Origin: Spirochaetota bacterium | GTDB lineage: Bacteria > Spirochaetota > Spirochaetia > Sphaerochaetales > Sphaerochaetaceae | NCBI GenBank assembly: GCA_023401595.1 | Contig: JAEXDQ010000018.1 | Location: 1 to 54,462, forward strand | Direction of reading: 5' to 3' | Length of the DNA stretch: 54,462 bases | The notes under the pieces: model-generated | The model's database searches: none | What the model was told of the DNA's origin: nothing | Seen by the model: only the letters and a program-made list of their open reading frames with translations | Part shown: in pieces, positions 16,761 through 25,129 of the stretch | Layout of the letters: the number at the start of each line of letters is the position of its first letter | Position numbering within the stretch: position 1 is the stretch's first letter | Translations under genes and position numbers: made by a program

Positions 16761-17414
16761 CTACCGATAGTCCCGCCACGTCCCAACCAGGTAGAGATCG
16801 TACAGTGCGATACTCCAGTACATGCTCACGGAATTGTTCTGGAAGTTCCAGGCGACGCCCATCTTGGCCAGCCGTTCACGCTTGCCGCTGTACGGGGAAC
16901 CGACGACAATGGGCGTAATGGAACATGTCAGATAGGTCGGCGCATAACGGCCGTCCGGGGTATGGTCGGAAAACAGCAACCCCGCGGACAGATAGGTATT
17001 GATTCCGATTCCCGCCCGGTTGTCGGCGAAAGCCCGCTCCCCGAGCAAGGCGAAAGCCAGCTCCGCCCCTACGACCACATCGCCGAACGGATGCGGCACC
17101 AGTTCTATCAACGACACCAGATCGATCTCCATCCGTTGCGTCACCCCCATGGTCAATCCAAGGGTCATGGACAATCCTGGACCAGTGAACGCATTGAACG
17201 ACAACGCCCCGTGGCCGAATGTAACGCCAAGGTCAAATACAGTTTCCGCCGTATCGTCGGTGACCACCGCATTGGAGATAGCCCCGCTGGAAGATGATGA
17301 ACTGTCGGAGGGTGCGCCGTCTACAGGAACTGAAGCAAGTCCCATATCTACGGCGAACAACGGAAATACGAACAGACAGAGGAGCAAGACAATACCGCAT
17401 ATATGTTTTCGCAT
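16761..17414 (-). CDS. Hypothetical exported protein, probably outer-membrane barrel
   Basis: A 217-residue protein with a signal peptide (MRKH, hydrophobic core, then 'FPLFAVD'). After a Ser/Asp-rich linker (about residues 30-50) the chain alternates hydrophobic and polar residues with many Gly and aromatic residues ('FGHGALSFNAFTGPGLSMTLGLTMGV', 'VVVGAELAFALLGE'), the pattern of small outer-membrane barrels. ATG 17414 has a GGAGGAGAAAA site; the longer frame upstream has none. It is the last gene of the four-gene run from 20509 and shares a 'P.YL.C' segment and a 'MYWSIAL' segment with its upstream neighbour, so the two may be diverged paralogues. Function unknown. Confidence 0.65.
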   Translation of the reverse strand: MRKHICGIVLLLCLFVFPLFAVDMGLASVPVDGAPSDSSSSSSGAISNAVVTDDTAETVFDLGVTFGHGALSFNAFTGPGLSMTLGLTMGVTQRMEIDLVSLIELVPHPFGDVVVGAELAFALLGERAFADNRAGIGINTYLSAGLLFSDHTPDGRYAPTYLTCSITPIVVGSPYSGKRERLAKMGVAWNFQNNSVSMYWSIALYDLYLVGTWRDYR

Positions 17415-17428
17415 CGTTTTCTCCTCCA

Positions 17429-18013
17429 TCATACGAACAGGAACGTGAACCGGAACAGCACAAGCCCCCAGCTGTCGACGACGGTCCTGCCGTCTGAAAA
17501 ATCGAGCGTCATATACGGCGCGCACCATTCATACCAGAAATCCTTATCCTTCAGCTTGACCAGAGTACAGGAAAGATACAACTTCGGGGCGTCGTTGATC
17601 CGGTCGAATTCAAACTGAGCGCCTGCCGCAAGGGCGATGGACCACATGCTGGGATTGGCCGTCATGACCTGGAACGGGTGATGAAGCGTCCTGAATATAT
17701 CGAAGTTCAGACCGACCCTTACCGATCGAAAGGAAAAACCTGTTTCCGTTACTCCGGCAGTCACCTCGGACTGCAAGGACGGCTCAAGCCAAGCCAGGCT
17801 GAACGGAGCATAGGACAGGGAGACGCCCAGACCTCCCATCGTCTCCTGTGGATGGACAAGCCCGGCCTGACCTGCGGCGGATAGGCCGAATCCGAAGGAC
17901 CGTGTCGAGACGGCGGCATGGAGGGACGGGATCGTCAGAACCAGCGACGATAGAAGGAAAAACATGGGGAGGCTTCGCCTCAACGATCTGCATATGGGAT
18001 GTCCGTCCATCAT
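17429..18013 (-). CDS. Hypothetical exported protein, probably outer-membrane barrel
   Basis: A 194-residue protein. Start at 18013 is set by a GGAGG site and by the stop of the preceding gene 1 bp away; the longer frame overlaps that gene. A hydrophobic signal ('LPMFFLLSSLVLTIPSLHAA') is followed by Gly/aromatic beta-strand-like segments and the C-terminus 'LFRFTFLFV', close to the terminal beta-signal of outer-membrane proteins. The family is not recognised. It lies between a phospholipase-D lipoprotein and a similar barrel-like protein. Confidence 0.65.
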   Translation of the reverse strand: MMDGHPICRSLRRSLPMFFLLSSLVLTIPSLHAAVSTRSFGFGLSAAGQAGLVHPQETMGGLGVSLSYAPFSLAWLEPSLQSEVTAGVTETGFSFRSVRVGLNFDIFRTLHHPFQVMTANPSMWSIALAAGAQFEFDRINDAPKLYLSCTLVKLKDKDFWYEWCAPYMTLDFSDGRTVVDSWGLVLFRFTFLFV

Positions 18014-18014
18014 A

Positions 18015-19349
18015 TCAACCTCCGAAAAAACCGCCGAGGAAAGCGATGAACGCCCCGACATTCCGCCAGGAATCAGCCTCTTCCTCTGAAATAGATCTGG
18101 TATTGTCCCTGAGTTCTTCAAAATGGTCGGACATCTGAACCGCGAACGACTCATCTTTCACTACCATGACGACTTCAGAAGAAAGATTCATGGACCGGTA
18201 ATTGAAATTGGAAGAACCGACCACAGTATACAGGCCGTCCACCACCATCAGCTTCTCATGGAGCAATGGCAGGAATTCTTCGGATTCATTCTCCCTACGG
18301 ACATCGACTCCGGTCTCCAGAATGTCCTTCACCATGTACTGGCTCGCCTTGCGGTTGCTGGGACGAGAATCGAACGGCATGATCATAGTGACCTCAACTC
18401 CACGGTCGACGGCGTTTTCCAGGGCCTGCAACATGAATTTGTCGCAATATGGCAGGAACGGAAGCAGAGCAATGGATGTTTCGGCGGAATTGATGAGCGC
18501 TCCGTACAACGAGGACATTGTATGATCGCGTCCGGATTGATCCACATACCATGCCGCGAGGGGTTTTTCGATTGCCGCGGAGGAAGGTCTGGCATTGGAG
18601 AACCTCCCCTCCGGGATTTCCTCCCAGCTCAAGGTATTCCATACGGTAATGAAATCATCGGCTAGACGGGAACTGAGATCGGGGGAAAAGACCTCGAACA
18701 TCATATCCCGTTGCCCTTTTGCGGCGGAAGTCGAATCTCCCATGGAGATATAGTTGATGTTCATCCCGCCCAGGACCGCGGTCTCGCCATCGACCACGAC
18801 AATTTTCCGGTGTTCCCGGTACAGCAGATTGACCGTTCCGACCAAACGGTCTATGGAGATGGGGTTGTATTCAAACAAGTGTACGCCATGTTCACGCAAC
18901 CGCCCCAAGGTCCTCATGTGGTAACGAGATTCGGTCATATCGAAGGAAGATGTTCCGTCTATCAGCAACCATATGTCGACGCCTTCGTCGGCCTTGCGAC
19001 AGATGGCGTCATATACGGCCTGGTTTTCATCACATTCGGAGGCGAGAAACGCCACGAGGATAATATAGTCCTCAGCACCTTCCACAAGCTCTGTCAGACG
19101 ATCCCTCCATTCCGGGCCGTCATAATAGACGGTCGGATAACTGATGGTCACTTCCGGGAATCCTAGCGCCGCGAATTTCTCCTCCACGTTAAGGGTGGTA
19201 TCCACGGCGACGCCGGAGACCATGGCCTGGGTAGTCGTGCATCCTGTCGCCAACAGACAGCAGAGAATACAGAGAAGAGTCGATATGTTGCGCAGAAAAC
19301 GGGTATGCGACCGTATGATGGGTCGTCCAGCGGGGGAATATGTCGGCAT
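18015..19349 (-). CDS. Phospholipase-D-fold lipoprotein (cardiolipin-synthase-like)
   Basis: A 444-residue lipoprotein with signal 'LCILCCLLATGC' and two complete HKD motifs: 'EHRKIVVVDGETAVLGG' and 'LHEKLMVVDGLYTVVGSSNFNYRS'. The double HKD architecture is that of cardiolipin synthases and related phospholipases D, which transfer phosphatidyl groups. The lipoprotein anchor differs from typical ClsA, which has two N-terminal membrane helices, so an exported phospholipase or transferase at the envelope is plausible. ATG 19349 is preferred to the TTG at 19361 because GAGG lies six bases before it. Eight bases separate it from the upstream fusion gene. Confidence 0.85.
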   Translation of the reverse strand: MPTYSPAGRPIIRSHTRFLRNISTLLCILCCLLATGCTTTQAMVSGVAVDTTLNVEEKFAALGFPEVTISYPTVYYDGPEWRDRLTELVEGAEDYIILVAFLASECDENQAVYDAICRKADEGVDIWLLIDGTSSFDMTESRYHMRTLGRLREHGVHLFEYNPISIDRLVGTVNLLYREHRKIVVVDGETAVLGGMNINYISMGDSTSAAKGQRDMMFEVFSPDLSSRLADDFITVWNTLSWEEIPEGRFSNARPSSAAIEKPLAAWYVDQSGRDHTMSSLYGALINSAETSIALLPFLPYCDKFMLQALENAVDRGVEVTMIMPFDSRPSNRKASQYMVKDILETGVDVRRENESEEFLPLLHEKLMVVDGLYTVVGSSNFNYRSMNLSSEVVMVVKDESFAVQMSDHFEELRDNTRSISEEEADSWRNVGAFIAFLGGFFGG

Positions 19350-19357
19350 GTCTGACC

Positions 19358-20509
19358 TCAACGCATCGATGGAAAGATAAACGGATACGGAAGCAACTGG
19401 TCGAACCGATACTGGTAATCGTCACCTGCGAGATTCACCAGATGTATCTCGGTTTCCGGTCGGGAAAACTCCGCCAGCACCTGTAAGCACAGGGCGCAGG
19501 GGGGAGCGGGGGGAGCGTCGTCCGATACGACTACCAGCATGTCGATGCCGATCCGTCCCTCGTTAGCTATGGCGTTCAGGATGGCGTTGCGTTCAGCGCA
19601 GATCGTAGCGCCATAGCTTGAATTCTCGACATTGCAACCGCTATAGATGCGGCCGGTCGCGGCGCTGACCACCGCGGCTCCGACTTTGAACATCGAATAT
19701 GGAGCATACGCGTTCTCCCGGGCCTTCATCGCGGATTCCCGTGCTTGCGCCAAGACGACTTCAGACGGGAAGCGATTCGGCTTCGCATGAATCTTCCCCG
19801 CGCCATAGACGGTGCCGGTATCTTCCATTTGCGTCAGGGCGTCGAGTTGCCCGTTCAGTTCCCCGGCGGTTGAGAAATCCGTGAACGCATCAAGACTCGA
19901 CACCACCATATCTGCGCCCGTCCGCGCCAGGGTTTCGGCGTCGAACGTTCCGGTCACGCCGCAACACATGCACCCCGCCGCCTTGGCCGCCTGAACGCCA
20001 TTTACAGCGTCTTCAACAACGAGGCAATCCTCACAGGCAAGTTTGAGGGAAAGGGCCGCAAACTGATAGATGTCGGGAAATGGTTTCTTTCGTTTGACCT
20101 GGCTACCGGAGAGGACCACATCGAACCAGTTCGCGTCGGCTCCGATAGCCCGTAGGTTGATCTCGACCTTCGTCCGGTCGGCGCTGGAAGCGACCGCCAT
20201 TTTCAGGCCGGACTTGCGGGCGTTGCCAAGGAACCGCACGACTCCCGGCATGGCGCCGACGTGTCCGAGTACCAGTTGCTCATATTTCTGATAGACCTTG
20301 TCCTTCGCATCCTCAATGTCGAGAACCAACCCGTATTTCTCGGCTACACCGCCGATATACCGGTCTTCTCCTGCACCGACGAACGGCTGGAAATCCTCCG
20401 TCTTGGCTTTGATACCATGGTCGGCGAAAAAAAGAATAGCGGCTTGGGCGATATAGGCTTCAGAGTCGATAAGGACGCCATCCATGTCAAACAGAATTCC
20501 ACTGATCAT
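19358..20509 (-). CDS. Fusion: HAD phosphatase + cytidine deaminase
   Basis: A 383-residue two-domain protein. Residues 1-225 are a HAD phosphatase of the beta-phosphoglucomutase-like type ('GILFDMDGVLIDSE', 'VASSADRTKVE', 'KRKKPFPDIY', 'VVEDAVNGVQAAKAAG'). After a short linker, residues from about 250 form a cytidine deaminase with zinc ligands in 'ATICAERNAIL' and 'APPCALCLQV'. Cytidine deaminases convert cytidine or deoxycytidine to uridine; the HAD half could supply the nucleoside by dephosphorylating CMP, which is inference. GGAGGG site before ATG 20509; the longer upstream frame lacks a site. No frameshift between the domains is seen. First gene of a run that continues with the phospholipase-D lipoprotein. 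Confidence 0.88.
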   Translation of the reverse strand: MISGILFDMDGVLIDSEAYIAQAAILFFADHGIKAKTEDFQPFVGAGEDRYIGGVAEKYGLVLDIEDAKDKVYQKYEQLVLGHVGAMPGVVRFLGNARKSGLKMAVASSADRTKVEINLRAIGADANWFDVVLSGSQVKRKKPFPDIYQFAALSLKLACEDCLVVEDAVNGVQAAKAAGCMCCGVTGTFDAETLARTGADMVVSSLDAFTDFSTAGELNGQLDALTQMEDTGTVYGAGKIHAKPNRFPSEVVLAQARESAMKARENAYAPYSMFKVGAAVVSAATGRIYSGCNVENSSYGATICAERNAILNAIANEGRIGIDMLVVVSDDAPPAPPCALCLQVLAEFSRPETEIHLVNLAGDDYQYRFDQLLPYPFIFPSMR

Positions 20510-20963
20510 TTTCCCTCCAGCCCTGATGTGTGCGCAGGACGATTTCATCCGCCGCCGGGCAACGGCAACCACTATGCCGGATAATGACATAGTAGCTGTT
20601 TTTTTCATGCCTCACAAGGCTCATGAACAAGAAAAATGCAGGTGGCAATCAAAGGAAAATACAGTCGTTTCTCATCGGAACGTCTACCAGAAGAAGGAAC
20701 GCAGAAGGGCCTTCGATTGGCCTTCGCGAGCAAAAGCCATCCGCTTCCGACCATTTTTTCCATATTTCCAATGCCGGGGACGTAGTTCTTTCATGTCCGT
20801 TTTTCCATGTGGTTTCAAATCCGGAGCTTCATTTTCGGCGAACATCAACTCTCCAAAATCATTCAATGGAACAGAACTTTTTTCGCCTGAAACCCAACCG
20901 GTATCCGACAGCACTTCCGCGCCGTTCATACACAGGGGAAATTCCTGCACCCTATACTCCATG
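20510..20963. other. 454-bp intergenic stretch, at most a small gene
   Basis: Between the start of the fusion gene and the stop of the amidohydrolase. A minus-strand frame from ATG 20962 to 20684 (92 codons) begins 1 bp after the amidohydrolase stop but has no ribosome binding site and a composition that is not convincing. I see no terminator or riboswitch. Confidence 0.4.
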
Positions 20964-22598
20964 TTAGTTGTTCGCATCATACACGACCTCCCCACATTTG
21001 ACTGTCCTCAGAACTTTGATACTCTTTATTTCCATCGGCAAGACTGTCATCGGGTTCCTGTCGAGGACAATCATATCGGCCTGTTTGCCTTTTTCAAAGC
21101 TCCCCTTCTCATCTTCTTCATGATATTGTCTCGCGGCATTGATGGTGACCGCTTTCAGCGCCTCCAACGGCGTGATCCGTTCTTCCGCGCCCAACAGCAC
21201 GCCAGCTTTCGTAATACGGTTCACCGCGCACCAGACGGTCTGCAACATGTCCGGCGGAATCACCGGGGTGTCCTGATGGAACGTCACCAGTACGCCGTCA
21301 TCCACCGCAGTACGGGCCGGACTTATATGCATGGCCCGGTCGTCGCCGAAGTTCTTCCTGTGGACATCGCCCCAATACCAGACGTGGGCGATGAACATCG
21401 AAGCCACCATATGGAGTTTCGCCAGTTCCGCAAGTTGGTCGCGCCGTACCAGTTGGGCGTGAATCATGACGGGCTGAACCTGCTTCAGGATATCGTCATT
21501 CGTCCGGCCCTTGCGCTGCTGCATGGTCAGACCGTCCAGCGCTTTTCCGCAGCAGGCAATAAATTGCGCGGCGGCTGCGTCTCCATTGCAATGAGCCAGT
21601 ATTTGCCGTCCTTCCGCAAACGCACGGGACAGGTAGGCGGTCACCTCGGCGTCGGTGTAGACCGGATATCCTCTGTAGCCGTCTTCAGAGTCTTCATATG
21701 GTTCCGTCATCCATGCCGTTCGGCCCTGGGGCGAACCATCGAGAAATATTTTATATCCACCGATGCGCAGGCGATTCCTGTAGGCTCCGGCATAGTCGGG
21801 ATGATCGGCCAGCAGCCGGCTGTTGTCCCGTTGGTCAATGTAGCTGACTACATCGATCTTCAGCTTTTTCGCTTCCGCGGCGGCTTGCAACAACTCCCAG
21901 TCGGGACGTTTCGTAATACCGTCCTGAGCGGTCGTAATCCCATAGCTGAAATAGACGTCCTGCGCAGCCACCAGATTATCAATCCGCTGGTCCAAGCCGG
22001 CTTTCGGCATATTCGAGGACAGGGCGATGAAGGCTGTTTCTTCCAAGTATCCGTTCGGGGTCTTGCCGTCGGAGTCCCGGCCGATCCGTCCTCCTTCAGG
22101 GTCAGGGGTCGATGCTGAGATTCCCAACGTCTCCAGCGCCAATGTGTTCATTACCCCCATATGTCCGCTCTTGCTCGCGATTACGATAGGGTTTTCCGGC
22201 ACGGCGGCGTCAAGTACATGCCTATCAGGATGTTTCCGGCCGGGCAATTCATTGTTATCGTAACCGAATCCACTGATCCACCGCCCCGCGGGGATATGTC
22301 TTTCCTCTCTAAAGGCTCTGATGCGTTCCTGCAATTCCTCCATTGAGGACACACCATCCAGCTGCACGAGTCCGACTGTGTCGGAAAAACTGGTGATATG
22401 GCTGTGGGCGTCAATGAAAGCCGGCATCAGAACGTTGCCCTTCAGATCGATTTTCTCATCTTCGGGGTCGAGTTTCCGTTCCAATTCCTCGATAGAACCG
22501 ACCGCAACGATCCGTCCTTCGTCTATCAGAAGCGCCTCAGCATACAGAGGCTCCGCCATTGTGATGATTTCACCACCGAAATACAACGTCTTGGCCAT
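20964..22598 (-). CDS. YtcJ-like amidohydrolase
   Basis: A 544-residue metal-dependent hydrolase of the amidohydrolase 3 (YtcJ) family. The start of the TIM-barrel metal site is 'AFIDAHSHITSF', later ligands are in 'ILAHCNGDAA' and 'VMIHAQLVRRDQL', and the final aspartate is near 'VTFHQDTPV'; the C-terminal small beta domain ends with 'ADMIVLDRNPM'. Family members act on amides or N-formyl groups, but few have defined substrates. GGAG site before ATG 22598. It sits on the same strand as a hydantoinase and a cytidine deaminase fusion, so nitrogen-compound breakdown is a reasonable context. Confidence 0.85.
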   Translation of the reverse strand: MAKTLYFGGEIITMAEPLYAEALLIDEGRIVAVGSIEELERKLDPEDEKIDLKGNVLMPAFIDAHSHITSFSDTVGLVQLDGVSSMEELQERIRAFREERHIPAGRWISGFGYDNNELPGRKHPDRHVLDAAVPENPIVIASKSGHMGVMNTLALETLGISASTPDPEGGRIGRDSDGKTPNGYLEETAFIALSSNMPKAGLDQRIDNLVAAQDVYFSYGITTAQDGITKRPDWELLQAAAEAKKLKIDVVSYIDQRDNSRLLADHPDYAGAYRNRLRIGGYKIFLDGSPQGRTAWMTEPYEDSEDGYRGYPVYTDAEVTAYLSRAFAEGRQILAHCNGDAAAAQFIACCGKALDGLTMQQRKGRTNDDILKQVQPVMIHAQLVRRDQLAELAKLHMVASMFIAHVWYWGDVHRKNFGDDRAMHISPARTAVDDGVLVTFHQDTPVIPPDMLQTVWCAVNRITKAGVLLGAEERITPLEALKAVTINAARQYHEEDEKGSFEKGKQADMIVLDRNPMTVLPMEIKSIKVLRTVKCGEVVYDANN

Positions 22599-22707
22599 GA
22601 TACGAACGTTCTCCTTCTGAGGCTTGCAGCCAGTCTTTTGCCAGGCTAAACCAGCCTACCCGACAACCCCTATTCATAAAAACGTAAATTCCTCTTCAAT
22701 CGTCAAG

Positions 22708-22804
22708 GGTCGCTCTGGGGTCACTTTAGGCTCACTCTAGGGTCACTTTAGGCTCACTCTAGGGTCAATCTAGGGTCAATCTAGGGTCAATCGGTGGTCA
22801 ATTT
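22708..22804. repeat. 11-bp tandem repeat array, about 9 units
   Basis: Eight full units and one partial: GGTCGCTCTGG, GGTCACTTTAG alternating with GCTCACTCTAG, then GGTCAATCTAG and GGTCAATCGGT. Period 11 is exact. The GGTC start and central TCT echo the array at 231-395 (GGTCGTTCTTA), so the two arrays look like relatives rather than independent slippage products. Confidence 0.85.
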
Positions 22805-23130
22805 CCGTATAAATGATCAAATTTCAGACAAATCCCGGAGACAGTCAAAATATTCACGATGATAACCGAATCCTTGTCATATCCTTACAAAGCTTCGGAC
22901 GGTTCATACGGTGATTTATGGATATCAGACATCATATGGATAGAGCCTATGGAGGGACACATGCTGAGCATAGGAATATAGGAACAGGAAGATTTCAGCG
23001 CTCCGGCAAAAATCTATGAGCGATGCCCGCATGTCAGCGGTAGTTCCGACGATAGAATGTTTTCGGAACAAGCGGAAGCCGTCGGAGATATCGAACCGCC
23101 CGCTCGGGTCGGTTTCATTCCAACCGTAGG

Positions 23131-23180
23131 GGGCGGTCCGTGTCCTTGGGTTCTGTTTGCAAAAACCTGACGGGCCGCCC
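23131..23180. other. Long stem-loop downstream of the hydantoinase gene
   Basis: GGGCGGTCCGT (23131-23141) pairs with ACGGGCCGCCC (23170-23180), 10 Watson-Crick pairs and one wobble, around a 28-nt loop. It lies 60 bp beyond the hydantoinase stop but has no T run on that strand, so its role as terminator is doubtful. Confidence 0.4.
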
Positions 23181-23239
23181 ATAGTTTATCCGTAGGCGAC
23201 ACAAGAGCGGGTGGTCAGGACATCATCCGGCATATCCGG

Positions 23240-24631
23240 CTATTCAATATATGAGTCCGGCATCCCTTCAGAAACGAATCTGCCATCGCCAGGAATACCA
23301 AGGTAGACATGGTCGCCCATGACCAGACGGCCCCTTAGATACGTCATGACGACACGGCCAGCGACCTCCATCCCCTCATACGGCGTATATCCCGCGGCGG
23401 AATGGACGGAATGAGCATCAAGGACCCAACTTTCATCGGGATAGAACAACACGAGGTCGGCGTCGGAACCGACATGGATCGCACCTTTGCGTGGATAGAT
23501 ACCGAAAGCTTTCGCCGGACCTGTGGAAAGCAGGTTCACGACATGCTGGATTGAAAGCTTGCCGCTACTGGCGATGAACGTATGAATCAACGGAAGCAAC
23601 TCTTCCGTACCGGGAATACCGGGATAGATGGTACGACAATCACCGGAAGAGAGTTTCTGGTCGCGCGTAAAAGAACAATGATCGGTGGCCACGACTTGAA
23701 TTTCCCCATTGAGCAGGGCTTCCTGCAACGCCAGGTTGTCGGACTCTTCCCGTAATGGAGGAGTCATGACATACAGCGCGCCATCAGGCCCTTCCAGCCT
23801 GCTTCTGTTCAAGAACAGGTAGTGGGGGGTGGTTTCTACGGTCAGCTCAACACCTTCGGCACGGAGTTCACGAACCGCATCCAACCCTCTCTTGGAGGAA
23901 AGATGCACGATATACAGCGGCATACCGACAGAACCGGCGATCTTGCCTACGAACATGATTCCACGGTACTCGACCTCGCTGGGACGAAGGTCGGCATGGT
24001 CCTTCGGAGAGTAGCCTCCCTTCCAAGAATCGTTGATCTTCTGGATCGATGCGTCATCTTCACAGTGGACGCTCACCTGCATGCGCAGTTCCTTACAAGC
24101 GACGAACAACTTGCGGATATCCGCCTCCCGGTCGATCATATAGCCGACGTTCTTGTACGTAGTGAACAACTTGATCGTCGTAATACCGTTTTTTTTCAGC
24201 TCTTCCAGCTGTGCGGGAATATCATCGTTCCAACGGTAGACACCCTGATGCAGGGCGAAATCCACAGCCATTTCCTTGCTCATGGCGGAAATGCGTCGGT
24301 CAGAAGAATCCTCCAACGTACCGTCCTTCTCATGGTCGGCGAAGTCGATCACGGTGGTCACGCCGCCAAACGCGGCGCATTTGCTGCCTTCCGCGAAGCT
24401 GTCGGCGGTGACCGTCCCCCGACTGATCAGATGGTAGTGGGTATGAGCGTCGATCAGACCAGGCAGAACGCACAAACCGTCCGCATGAACAACTTCAGTA
24501 TCAGGAGGAAGTTCCTCGACTTTGATGGTCGGAGCGATACGAGTGATCTTGGATCCCTCGACCAAAATGTCCGCATGGCGGGTCCACTCAGTGTCCACGA
24601 GCAACCCGTTTTGAATTAATAATGTACTCAT
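23240..24631 (-). CDS. Hydantoinase/dihydropyrimidinase-type cyclic amidohydrolase
   Basis: A 463-residue cyclic amidohydrolase. Key elements are the metal site 'LPGLIDAHTHYHL', the carboxylated lysine region 'GITTIKLFTTYKN', the histidine in 'VSVHCEDDASI', 'LYIVHLSSKRGLDAV', 'TVETTPHYLFL' and the aspartate in 'VVATDHCSF'. These match D-hydantoinases and dihydropyrimidinases, which open dihydropyrimidine or hydantoin rings; allantoinase is the main alternative. HTHYH replaces the more usual HVHL. Start ATG 24631 has only a distant GAGGG. Combined with cytidine deaminase at 19358 it could belong to reductive pyrimidine breakdown, although a dihydropyrimidine dehydrogenase is not in this neighbourhood. 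Confidence 0.85.
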   Translation of the reverse strand: MSTLLIQNGLLVDTEWTRHADILVEGSKITRIAPTIKVEELPPDTEVVHADGLCVLPGLIDAHTHYHLISRGTVTADSFAEGSKCAAFGGVTTVIDFADHEKDGTLEDSSDRRISAMSKEMAVDFALHQGVYRWNDDIPAQLEELKKNGITTIKLFTTYKNVGYMIDREADIRKLFVACKELRMQVSVHCEDDASIQKINDSWKGGYSPKDHADLRPSEVEYRGIMFVGKIAGSVGMPLYIVHLSSKRGLDAVRELRAEGVELTVETTPHYLFLNRSRLEGPDGALYVMTPPLREESDNLALQEALLNGEIQVVATDHCSFTRDQKLSSGDCRTIYPGIPGTEELLPLIHTFIASSGKLSIQHVVNLLSTGPAKAFGIYPRKGAIHVGSDADLVLFYPDESWVLDAHSVHSAAGYTPYEGMEVAGRVVMTYLRGRLVMGDHVYLGIPGDGRFVSEGMPDSYIE

Positions 24632-25129
24632 ATAAAAAGGATACCCTCAGTTTTTGGCCTTTGCAACTCAGATTTTGTTAATTTCAATTTTACAAATCAC
24701 ATCGGGAAGCCGACATCCCATATCGTACCTAGTTTCTGCGGCAAACAAGGACTCCACCGTCCAGATCGCGACGACGCATCTTTTTACGGCAGCCCCGCCA
24801 TCAGATAGGGAAATACCAAGCAAAGGCCGCCAAATTGCCGCCCCACGTGTCTTCAATCCCCTACTCGCAACCTCAGCGCCCCGCCCCCTCGTGATGGCCG
24901 TCTGACTAGCAACTAGCAACTAGCAACTAGCAACTAGCAACTAGCGGCAAGCAACTAACGGTAAATAGCTAGCGGCTAACAGCTAACGATGACTGGCCAA
25001 CCATTGCCAACCGCTGCCAACCACCACCGACTGGCGGACTGGCGGCTACAGGACCGATAGCCGACGCATAACGGCCACAGGCGCTCCGACCAGCGACCAT
25101 AGGGAAAGTCAGTTTACGGCTGTCATGCG
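24632..25129. other. 498-bp intergenic stretch with heptad repeats
   Basis: No gene with support. The left half is A/T-rich and should contain the promoter of the hydantoinase gene; the right half is dominated by the 7-bp repeats described separately. Confidence 0.5.
24906..25045. repeat. 7-bp tandem repeat array, decaying
   Basis: Five perfect CTAGCAA units (24906-24940) continue as CTAGCGG, CAAGCAA, CTAACGG, TAAATAG, CTAGCGG, CTAACAG, CTAACGA and then more diverged CCAACCA/TTGCCAA-type and CTGGCGG-type units to about 25045. The seven-base phase is held for roughly 20 units. Not in a gene. Confidence 0.75.

Larger units (their letters stand above)
22599..23239. other. 641-bp intergenic stretch with tandem repeat and hairpin
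   Basis: No convincing gene is present. It holds the 11-bp repeat array at 22708-22804 and a long stem at 23131-23180. The remainder is unremarkable; small frames on either strand lack ribosome binding sites. Confidence 0.5.

Noticed and set aside
20684..20962. Minus-strand frame of 92 codons after the amidohydrolase
   Set aside because: Begins 1 bp after the stop codon but has no ribosome binding site and an unusual composition, so it is not listed as a gene.
20484..22118. Plus-strand frame of 544 codons
   Set aside because: Antisense to the amidohydrolase gene, which has all its metal motifs; no plausible start site.
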